A stretch of DNA of 51,088 nucleotides from Synergistales bacterium (GTDB lineage Bacteria; Synergistota; Synergistia; Synergistales; Aminobacteriaceae). This document shows, in pieces, positions 16,220 to 23,201 of this stretch (the stretch's first letter is position 1; each line of letters opens with the position of its first letter). Where the stretch lies: positions 1 through 51,088 of the forward strand of contig BNVH01000011.1 in assembly GCA_025997955.1 (NCBI GenBank). The letters run 5' to 3'. The position numbers were made by a program, and so were the translations under genes. The notes beneath the pieces were generated by a model. It was not told where the DNA came from. It saw only the letters and a list, made by a program, of their open reading frames with translations, and made no database searches.

Positions 16220-17299
16220 ATGAAGCGCACGTTCATGAAGGGCTGCGAGGCCATAGCCGAAGCGGCGGTTCGCTCAGGATGCCGTTTTTTTGCGGGTTAC
16301 CCCATAACGCCGCAAAATGAAATCCCAGAATATTTCGCGCGTCGCCTGCCAGAGGTGGGCGGACAGTTTGTGCAGGGCGAAAGCGAGGTTGCTTCCATAA
16401 GCATGGTCTACGGCGCGGCACAGACTGGTACGCGAGCCATGACGTCAAGCTCAAGCTGCGGCATCAGCCTAAAGAGCGAGGGTATCTCCTACTGCGCCTC
16501 GGCTCACGTCCCCATCGTGTACGCCAATATCTCCCGAGGAGGCCCCGGCGTGGGCACTATTCAGCCGGCTCAACAGGATTATTTTCAGGCGACTAAGGCC
16601 AGCGGAAACGGCGGCTTCCGAATGATGGTGTTCGCGCCATCTACGGTGCAGGAGGCCGCCGATATGACCTACGCCGCGTTTGACTACGCGCAGCGGGACA
16701 GAAATCCGGTTCTCATTTTGGCCGACGGCGTTCTCGGCGCTATCATAGAGCCAGTTGTGCTCCCCCCTATGCGGCCCGACGAGGAAGTGTCAGCCATGAA
16801 AAAAGCTCAAAGGTCATGGGCGCTGGTAGGACATGACCCGGCTAAGGAGCCTCGTTCTTTCATCGAACCGGGGCATTGGTCTATTCAAGAGCAAGAACAA
16901 TCCTGCAAGGACAACGCCGCTTTATACGATTCGTGGGAAAAGGACGCTCAAGAAGAGAGCCTCATGATAGACGACGCGGAGATAGTCATAGCGGCTTATG
17001 GCATTTCAGGGCGCATAGCCCGTTCCGCCGTCTCTTTACTTCGCAAGGACGGCGTAAAGGTAGGCATGATTCGCCCCAAGACCGTCTCGCCATTCCCGGA
17101 AAAAGCTTTTGATAAATTGAACTACAAAAGGGTCAAGGCTATTTTGGATGTGGAGATGTCCATTCCGGCGCAAATGGTCTATGACGTAAGATTGGCTGTC
17201 AAAGATCGCTGCCCCATTGAGACTTGTCTGCGTTCGGGCGGCGAAGTCATAAGGCGCGAGGAGATAATCGCGTCCGTCCGCGCGCTTAGCAAGGCGTAA
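16220..17299 (+). CDS. 2-oxoacid:ferredoxin oxidoreductase, alpha subunit (VorB/KorA type)
   Basis: A 359-residue subunit carrying the pyrimidine-binding part of the thiamine diphosphate site and the C-terminal transketolase-like domain. Typical stretches are FFAGYPITPQNEIPEYFARR, QGESEVASISMVYGAAQTG and SRGGPGVGTIQPAQQDYFQA; the last resembles 3-methyl-2-oxobutanoate dehydrogenase VorB more than pyruvate enzymes. The likely reaction is oxidative decarboxylation of branched-chain 2-oxoacids to acyl-CoA with reduced ferredoxin, but 2-oxoglutarate cannot be excluded. A good ribosome binding site (AAGGAGGA) precedes the ATG. Confidence 0.93.
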   Translation: MKRTFMKGCEAIAEAAVRSGCRFFAGYPITPQNEIPEYFARRLPEVGGQFVQGESEVASISMVYGAAQTGTRAMTSSSSCGISLKSEGISYCASAHVPIVYANISRGGPGVGTIQPAQQDYFQATKASGNGGFRMMVFAPSTVQEAADMTYAAFDYAQRDRNPVLILADGVLGAIIEPVVLPPMRPDEEVSAMKKAQRSWALVGHDPAKEPRSFIEPGHWSIQEQEQSCKDNAALYDSWEKDAQEESLMIDDAEIVIAAYGISGRIARSAVSLLRKDGVKVGMIRPKTVSPFPEKAFDKLNYKRVKAILDVEMSIPAQMVYDVRLAVKDRCPIETCLRSGGEVIRREEIIASVRALSKA

Positions 17300-17312
17300 A
17301 GGAGAGAGAAGA

Positions 17313-18059
17313 ATGGAAAAAGTCTATGGACGCACAGCCGCTATTCAAAAGGACATGGTGTCAAGCCTCTGCCCTGGCTGTATGCACAGCACGATGTTCA
17401 AGCTGATAGGCGAGGTCTTGGAAAAATTGGACATTCTGAGCAGGACGGCCTCGGTTTTCGGAATAGGCTGTTGCGGACTCGGTATGCAGTACATTACCTA
17501 CGACAACGTGACAGCGCCCCACGGCAGGGCTTGCGCCGTGGCCACGGGCGTCAAGCGCTCCACGCCCGAAACGATAGTCTACACCTATCAAGGAGACGGC
17601 GACTTGGCCTCAATAGGCTTAGGGGAGACCATATCGGCGGCGAACAGGGGCGAAAACATCACAGTAATCTTTGTAAACAACGGCATCTACGGCATGACAG
17701 GCGGTCAGATGGCCCCTACGACTCTTGTGGGCATGAAGGCCAGCACCGCGCCAGGCGGAAGAAACCCCAAAGAACACGGCTACCCTCTTCATATGTGTGA
17801 AATACTAAACCAACTCACCGCGCCCGTTTATCTTGAGCGCTGCACGTGCAACACACCGGCCAACGTTATAAAGACACGCAAGGCCATAGAAAAAGCGTTT
17901 CAAAACCAGATTCAGGGGGCCGGTTTTTCGATGGTGGAAGTAGTCACAAGCTGCCCAACCAACTGGGGTCTTGATCCAATCGAATCGCTGAAATTCTTGG
18001 AGGAAAAAATGTTGACGGAGTTCCCCTTAGGCGTATACCGCGACAGGCAGGAGGCTTAA
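17313..18059 (+). CDS. 2-oxoacid:ferredoxin oxidoreductase, beta (TPP) subunit
   Basis: A 248-residue thiamine-diphosphate-binding subunit. Cys residues near the start (CPGCMH) and in GIGCCGLG match cluster- or TPP-associated positions of the family. The TPP motif is YQGDGDLASIG followed about 30 residues later by NNGIYGMTGGQ. It starts 13 bp after the alpha gene with GGAGAG upstream and ends 2 bp before the gamma gene. It would work with the alpha subunit as the catalytic core. Confidence 0.94.
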   Translation: MEKVYGRTAAIQKDMVSSLCPGCMHSTMFKLIGEVLEKLDILSRTASVFGIGCCGLGMQYITYDNVTAPHGRACAVATGVKRSTPETIVYTYQGDGDLASIGLGETISAANRGENITVIFVNNGIYGMTGGQMAPTTLVGMKASTAPGGRNPKEHGYPLHMCEILNQLTAPVYLERCTCNTPANVIKTRKAIEKAFQNQIQGAGFSMVEVVTSCPTNWGLDPIESLKFLEEKMLTEFPLGVYRDRQEA

Positions 18060-18061
18060 AA

Positions 18062-18613
18062 ATGGAGAGAAATATCATGGTTGCGGGCTTCGGCGGGCAG
18101 GGCGTCATGGTTATGGGCAAGCTGCTCTCTAACGCGGTCTGCGACTCCACGACACAGAACGTGACGTTTTTCCCGTCATACGGAGCCGAACAGCGCGGCG
18201 GCACGGCCAACTGCTACGTAGTCATTTCCGACGAGCCGGTAGGCTCTCCCATGAGCGACACCGTGGACGACCTCGTAATAATGAACGGCCCGTCGCTCAA
18301 TAAATTTTTAGGAAAACTGAAGCCCGGCGGGATACTTTTCATCAACAACACCATCGTAAAGGACGCCGTCAGCCGAGACGACGTAGCCATAGTCAAAGCG
18401 CCGGTCACCGATATATCGCTTGAGCTCGGCAACCCAAAGGTCTTGAACGTCATAATGCTTGGCGTCTATATAGGGTATACCGGTATTCTCTCGGAGGAGC
18501 TCATGCTGGCTACTATTTTGGGTCAACTCGGCAAAAAAGCCAGCTTGCTTGAGCTGAACAAGACCGCTTTCGCGCGTGGGCTTGAAATAGGCAAAGCCGC
18601 TAAGGGTAAGTGA
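18062..18613 (+). CDS. 2-oxoacid:ferredoxin oxidoreductase, gamma subunit
   Basis: A 183-residue subunit of the POR/KOR gamma family, which binds the CoA substrate. Signature stretches are VAGFGGQGVMVMGKLL at the N-terminus and FFPSYGAEQRGGTANC. It follows the beta gene after 2 bp and overlaps the frame of the truncated butyrate kinase (ATG at 18616) only by closeness, not by coding bases. This completes the four-subunit enzyme delta-alpha-beta-gamma. Confidence 0.94.
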   Translation: MERNIMVAGFGGQGVMVMGKLLSNAVCDSTTQNVTFFPSYGAEQRGGTANCYVVISDEPVGSPMSDTVDDLVIMNGPSLNKFLGKLKPGGILFINNTIVKDAVSRDDVAIVKAPVTDISLELGNPKVLNVIMLGVYIGYTGILSEELMLATILGQLGKKASLLELNKTAFARGLEIGKAAKGK

Positions 18614-18615
18614 CC

Positions 18616-18801
18616 ATGGAAAAGCTGCTTATTCTGAACCCCGGCTCGACGTCCACAAAGATAGCCGTGTACGACGGAGAGACCCCTCTTTTCGTCGATA
18701 GCATAGTTCACGAAACTGAGCAAATAAGCAAGTTTGAGAAGGTGGCCGAGATGGTGTCCTACGCGTTCGCTATGTTAGACCATTATAGGAAGTCAGTATA
18801 A
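18616..18801 (+). pseudogene. buk: truncated butyrate kinase, N-terminal fragment
   Basis: The first 45 or so residues (MEKLLILNPGSTSTKIAVYD..., with LFVDSIVHETEQISKFEK) are a clear match to the start of butyrate/branched-chain acid kinase, including the ASKHA phosphate-1 loop NPGSTSTKI. After that the reading continues for about 15 unrelated residues and stops at 61 residues, against about 350 in the family. The terminator follows at once, so the rest of the gene has been deleted. In related fermenters such a kinase downstream of the oxidoreductase turns acyl phosphate into acid plus ATP. The fragment lacks most of both kinase lobes and cannot be active. Confidence 0.85.
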
Positions 18802-18807
18802 AAACAA

Positions 18808-18837
18808 GAGACCCCCCGCAAAGGAGGTCTCCGTTTT
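18808..18837. terminator. bidirectional terminator between convergent operons
   Basis: GAGACCCCCC...GGAGGTCTC hairpin, followed by CGTTTT on the plus strand and by TTGTTTTTAT on the minus strand. It serves the oxidoreductase operon and the convergent amidohydrolase gene. Confidence 0.8.
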
Positions 18838-18862
18838 GTGTTCGTGTTGTTATGGGTAAGAC

Positions 18863-20056
18863 TTAGTTATTATTCAGGAACGTCCAAGCGAAGGCGGCGT
18901 GTAAAGCGGCTCCGAGATACAGAACGCTTTCGTCAACATCGAACTTGGGGGAATGGTGAGGCATGTCCGTCTTTTTCTCATGCGAGGCTACGCCGAGGTT
19001 GACGAAGGCAGCCGGGACCTTGTGGCAGTAATAGCTGAAATCTTCAGATCCCATAATGAGCTCCGACTCTCTGACCTTGTCCGCGCCCATGAGTTTCTCG
19101 GCCACGGATTTGACTAAGTCTATGGTGGACGCGTCGTTGATTGTGCTGGGGATGATGCGATTATACTTGAAGTCTATCTTGCAGCGCAAACTTTCTCCTA
19201 TTCCGCGGGCTATGCGTCCCATAGCTTCCTCAATATGGTCTTGCACTTCTATGCGAAATGTGCGGCAAGAGCCTATCATCTCAACGCGCTCTGGGATAAT
19301 GTTAAAAACGTGAGAAGATGTTTTTATTCCGCCAATGCTGACGACCGCAGTGTCTCTTGGGCATATCTCGCGTGAGACGATGGTCTGAAACGCGCTGCCA
19401 ATCTGAAACGCCGCGATGCCCGGGTCGAACGCGGTTTCAGGCGTAGAGCCGTGCCCACCCTTGCCCTTAATCAGCACTTCCCATGAGTCCGCCGCCGCCA
19501 TGAACGGGCCGGAGCGGTACTCTAAAAACCCAGCGGGAACTGAAGACATTACATGGATGCCAAACGCGACGTCTACGCCGTCAAGCGCTCCGCCGTCAAT
19601 CAGAGCCTTGGCGCCAGGCTTGATTCCGTGCTCCTCCGCCGGCTGAAACATGAGGCGAACCTTTCCTTTCAGGTCGCCCTTGATTTGAGTCAGAATCTTG
19701 GCCGCGGCCAACAGAGTGGAAGCATGGGCGTCGTGTCCGCAGGCGTGCATAACACCGGCCTTCTGCGACTTGTAAGCGACGTCTTTTTCGTCGTTAAGGG
19801 GGAGCGCGTCTATATCGGCGCGCAAGGCTACGCATTTTCCCGGCTTGCCTCCGATAATATCGGCGATGACTCCGCTCTGCGTTTCGCCAAACCCGACTTT
19901 GATGTTCTCACAGCCGAGGTTTTTGAGCTCCTGCGCGATGTACTTGGTGGTCTCAATCTCGTTCCAGGAGGTCTCGGGGTTCATGTGAAAATAGCGGCGG
20001 CGCTCTATTATTTCCTTCTCGTACTCCTTGGCCAAAGACCTGATTTTATCTATCAT
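18863..20056 (-). CDS. M20-family amidohydrolase
   Basis: A 397-residue cytoplasmic metal-dependent amidohydrolase of the hippurate / N-acyl amino acid hydrolase branch. Metal-site motifs are MHACGHDAHAST and QPAEEHGIKPGAKALIDGGA; the lid-domain stretch KGKGGHGSTPETAFDP is normal. The ATG follows AAGGAGGATATATC, a strong site. It is transcribed just after the membrane transporter gene (22 bp apart), so the pair likely imports and hydrolyses an acylated or conjugated amino acid. Substrate unknown. It ends near the shared bidirectional terminator. Confidence 0.92.
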   Translation of the reverse strand: MIDKIRSLAKEYEKEIIERRRYFHMNPETSWNEIETTKYIAQELKNLGCENIKVGFGETQSGVIADIIGGKPGKCVALRADIDALPLNDEKDVAYKSQKAGVMHACGHDAHASTLLAAAKILTQIKGDLKGKVRLMFQPAEEHGIKPGAKALIDGGALDGVDVAFGIHVMSSVPAGFLEYRSGPFMAAADSWEVLIKGKGGHGSTPETAFDPGIAAFQIGSAFQTIVSREICPRDTAVVSIGGIKTSSHVFNIIPERVEMIGSCRTFRIEVQDHIEEAMGRIARGIGESLRCKIDFKYNRIIPSTINDASTIDLVKSVAEKLMGADKVRESELIMGSEDFSYYCHKVPAAFVNLGVASHEKKTDMPHHSPKFDVDESVLYLGAALHAAFAWTFLNNN

Positions 20057-20078
20057 GATATATCCTCCTTAAATGATT

Positions 20079-21305
20079 TTATTGAGCGCTGATGACCTGA
20101 GCTAAGTAACCGGCCAGGACGACGGAACCAATTGTGACTGTGGTGAATCCGCCTATAAGCATCTTAGGCAGAATCTGGCTGAGGACGTACTTTCGCTCCG
20201 CGTCATCCTTAGTGATGGTGTTGCTTACCTCGTTGGAGAGGATATATGTAGCGGGGAACCCGTAAAGACACGTCGTGCTTATCGCCATCGCGATAAACCA
20301 GGAGTAGCCGAGTATCTTGCCCAGAACGAAAGACGTTATGGCCAGCGCCACAAGCGTTATGCCAAAACATAGAACTGTGGGCCAAATCAGACTCTTGACC
20401 ATCTCAGGAGTAGCGGCCGTCAGCCCGGCCCAGACAGGGATAAGACAGAAGAACATGGCGTAGCCGGAGGAGTTGGCCTTTGTAAATACATCATGCTCGA
20501 GAAAGCCGATTTCGTAGGCGATGATACCGAATATAAGCGCCAGAACTAACTTATGGACGACGCCTCCGGTTATCTGCGCGACCCATACCGCCAGAGTGGC
20601 GACCAAGAAGACCTTGAACATCAATATAAACGGAGTCTGAAGGTCTTTTGGCGTTGCGGGAAAAAGACGAAAAGCCGGAACTTCTGGGTCAATTTTCTTG
20701 ACTTCGGTCTCCGGTTTGTTCTCGCCAGCTTTGAAGACGCCCAGAAGACGGCGGCCCTCGACCTTTAGACACCAGGACGCCACGGGAAGACCCACGAAAT
20801 TTTGAATAACCAAAAGAAGAGCGGCGAAGACGCCAAGCTCGACAAGCCCTTTGGCGTCAGCCGCCTCACGAACGATATAAGTGGCCACGATGCCGCCCGA
20901 AATAGGGCCGGCCGCCGTAAGGGCCATGATATTGCCAATCATTGGTCCGGCGACATAGTAGAGCCCGAAGGACAGCCCGACAAGGCCAAGAAAAGCTACT
21001 GTGACGGTCTTCCATTCGTTCATCAGGCTGCGAGCTTTCATCAGGGTTCCCATATGAACAATGATGAATGGCATCACGAACCCAAAAAATGGATCCAACC
21101 CCGCAACTTTGAATATCGTGGTAGGAAGCCCAAGCCAAAACGCGAAGAGGAAGATAAAGCCCGTGACGAAAATCATGCAGAAAACGGCGTTCGTCTTGTT
21201 CGACACATAGTCGCCTATAGCGTAAGCCAAGACGACCACCATAAGCAGCCCCGTGCCGATATCCACAGGGTTAGTCAGAGTAAAAAACTTCAACAACGAT
21301 TCCAT
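20079..21305 (-). CDS. multi-pass membrane transporter, family not identified
   Basis: A 408-residue, very hydrophobic protein with about 11 membrane segments, including a conserved-looking re-entrant style stretch LTAAGPISGGIVATYIVREA and a large polar loop at about 205-235. The fold and length are like ion-coupled carboxylate or glutamate symporters, but I do not recognise a family signature and give no substrate. The ATG at 21305 has AAGGAG at 9 nt; the frame extends three codons to a TTG that overlaps that site. It is the first gene of a two-gene unit with the amidohydrolase and has a good promoter. Confidence 0.75.
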   Translation of the reverse strand: MESLLKFFTLTNPVDIGTGLLMVVVLAYAIGDYVSNKTNAVFCMIFVTGFIFLFAFWLGLPTTIFKVAGLDPFFGFVMPFIIVHMGTLMKARSLMNEWKTVTVAFLGLVGLSFGLYYVAGPMIGNIMALTAAGPISGGIVATYIVREAADAKGLVELGVFAALLLVIQNFVGLPVASWCLKVEGRRLLGVFKAGENKPETEVKKIDPEVPAFRLFPATPKDLQTPFILMFKVFLVATLAVWVAQITGGVVHKLVLALIFGIIAYEIGFLEHDVFTKANSSGYAMFFCLIPVWAGLTAATPEMVKSLIWPTVLCFGITLVALAITSFVLGKILGYSWFIAMAISTTCLYGFPATYILSNEVSNTITKDDAERKYVLSQILPKMLIGGFTTVTIGSVVLAGYLAQVISAQ

Positions 21306-21345
21306 TACTACCAACTCCTTCTAAAAAATTATGAAAATAAAACCA

Positions 21346-21373
21346 ATTATATGCCATATTGAGAAACTGTAAA
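21346..21373 (-). promoter_or_regulatory. promoter of the transporter-amidohydrolase operon
   Basis: Minus-strand TTTACA (21368-21373), a 16-bp spacer, TATAAT (21346-21351). The octamer TATGCCAT occurs at 21350-21357, touching the -10, and again at 21381-21388, upstream of the -35, as a direct repeat 31 bp apart; this placement is that of an operator. No other feature is visible in 21306-21461. Confidence 0.75.
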
Positions 21374-21461
21374 CCACCAGTATGCCATGAATTTTTATTT
21401 TTACGCATTTTAGCGGTTTACAACCCGAAAGAGTTTGGCTTGGCCTTGGGAGTTATTTCTT

Positions 21462-22160
21462 TTAAAATCTTTTCTGGCCGTAATAGGCGCCTCTTCCGTG
21501 CTTACGCAGAAAATGCCTGTCCAATAGCTCTCGTTGCATCGGCTGTATTGATGGGTTCGCCAACATACAATGATAAGCCATCATGGCGACTTCTTCCAAA
21601 ACAACGGCGTTGTGAACGGCCTCCGCGGGATCGCCGCCCCAGGCGAACGGGCCGTGACTATGCACAAGCGCGGCGGGAATATCGCTGACTTTTCTGTCGT
21701 AAAACAGCTCTACGATGACGGCGCCGGTCTCTTTTTCGTACTGTCCGCCTATCTCGGCTTGGGTCATTTTTCTTGTGCAGGGAACCTCCCCGTAGAAATA
21801 ATCCGCTCCCGTTGTGCCGAGAGCGGGGATTCCCCTGCCCATCTGAGACATTATCGTAGCCCAGCGGCTGTGAGTGTGGACGACGCCGCCAATGTCACCG
21901 AACGCTTTATAGAGCTCCAAATGAGTGGGAGTATCGGAGGACGGATTGAGGCTGCCCTCCACTCTCTCTCCCGTGAGGAGATCTACGACCACCATATCCG
22001 AGGCCTTCATCACGTCATAGGCGACGCCAGAGGGTTTTATAACCATAAGGCCGCTCTCCCTGCTGACGCCTGACACATTGCCCCATGTAAAAGTCACAAG
22101 CCCATACTTAGGCAATGCGAGGTTAGCCTCTAAGACTTCTTGCTTTAATTGTTCAAGCAT
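21462..22160 (-). CDS. araD: L-ribulose-5-phosphate 4-epimerase
   Basis: A 232-residue class II aldolase/epimerase family enzyme converting L-ribulose 5-phosphate to D-xylulose 5-phosphate. The zinc site is visible as VVHTHSRWA and LVHSHGPFAWG; the N-terminal TFTWGNVSG and VIKPSGV loops bind the phosphate. Length is normal for AraD. It is the last gene of the sugar ABC transporter operon (15 bp after yjfF). No isomerase or kinase for L-arabinose is present here, so the entry of pentose into this step must be encoded elsewhere or the substrate is a different sugar acid, as with UlaF/SgbE. Confidence 0.92.
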   Translation of the reverse strand: MLEQLKQEVLEANLALPKYGLVTFTWGNVSGVSRESGLMVIKPSGVAYDVMKASDMVVVDLLTGERVEGSLNPSSDTPTHLELYKAFGDIGGVVHTHSRWATIMSQMGRGIPALGTTGADYFYGEVPCTRKMTQAEIGGQYEKETGAVIVELFYDRKVSDIPAALVHSHGPFAWGGDPAEAVHNAVVLEEVAMMAYHCMLANPSIQPMQRELLDRHFLRKHGRGAYYGQKRF

Positions 22161-22175
22161 GTATAACTCCTTTTG

Positions 22176-23201
22176 TTATCTCTTTTTGCGCGAAGTGATG
22201 ACGCTCTGTAAGACGATGAAGAAGCAGAGAAGCGCGGAAATAGTGATGCCGGTCCACCACGGGCCCTGAGCGCCTATGGCGGTGACGATTGTATATATAG
22301 TCCCCCGAATCAGCACTCCGAACAGTGTGCCTATGATATTTCCGACGCCTCCGCTCAGAAGCGTTCCGCCGATAATCGAGGACGCTATAGCGTCCATTTC
22401 GAGGCCCGACGCCTGTACGACAGAGCCCGAGCCGGTGTGAAGAAAATAAAGCATTCCGCCGACGCCGGCAAGAAGTCCCGTCAAAACATAAGCGAAAAAT
22501 TTTGTGCGTGATACGTTTATGCCAAGCATAAGCGCGCTCTGAGCGTTCCCTCCGACGGCGTAAAGGCCGCGCCCGAACTTCGTGTATTTGAGCATCAAAA
22601 ACAGTAATATCACGATAAGCAACGCGACTATGACGCCAATTTCGATATAAGCCGGAACGAACACGCCTCTTTTTGTAAAAGAACCCACTCCCGGTATCAG
22701 AATCCTCACTCTTGAAACGGCTGTGAAAGCCGCGTTTTTGGCTTGAACTTGATCGAGGTTGACGAGGGCCGTCGCGCCTCGCGCGAAGAACATCCCAGCC
22801 AAGGTCACGATAAACGGCTGAATCTTCAGGTAAGCGACCAAAAACCCATGAACTACGCCAAACGCTAAGCCTATTCCAAGCGAAATGAGGACGGCGCCCA
22901 AGAAGCCGCCGCCGGCGTCCTCCAAATAGACCACGCAAGTCATGCAAATCAAAGCCGTGACTCCACCGACCGAGATGTCTATACCGCCCGAGATCATGAC
23001 GACCGAAAGCCCGCAGGACAGGACTATCAGCGCGGCGTATTCGTTGAGCAGATTGAAGAACGTCTGCGGCTTGGAAAAGCCCTTGTCGCCCAAAAAAATA
23101 ACCGCGAGTATGTACATCGCCATAAACATGCAGATTGTAATGGTGAGAAGAAAGGCCGTATCTGTAGGCGGCTCCCGCTTTCTAAGTCCGTTTCGCGACA
23201 T
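22176..23201 (-). CDS. yjfF: sugar ABC transporter permease, YjfF type
   Basis: A 341-residue inner-membrane permease (BPD_transp_2 family) with about 8-10 TM helices and the family motif GGIDISVGG at 72-80. By order (binding protein, ATPase, YtfT-like, YjfF-like) it corresponds to the second permease of the galactofuranose-type importer. It starts with ATG at 23201, one base before the stop of the preceding chimeric gene. Its first 99 codons are duplicated exactly in that chimera. The C-terminal part is unique and intact. Confidence 0.88.
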   Translation of the reverse strand: MSRNGLRKREPPTDTAFLLTITICMFMAMYILAVIFLGDKGFSKPQTFFNLLNEYAALIVLSCGLSVVMISGGIDISVGGVTALICMTCVVYLEDAGGGFLGAVLISLGIGLAFGVVHGFLVAYLKIQPFIVTLAGMFFARGATALVNLDQVQAKNAAFTAVSRVRILIPGVGSFTKRGVFVPAYIEIGVIVALLIVILLFLMLKYTKFGRGLYAVGGNAQSALMLGINVSRTKFFAYVLTGLLAGVGGMLYFLHTGSGSVVQASGLEMDAIASSIIGGTLLSGGVGNIIGTLFGVLIRGTIYTIVTAIGAQGPWWTGITISALLCFFIVLQSVITSRKKR

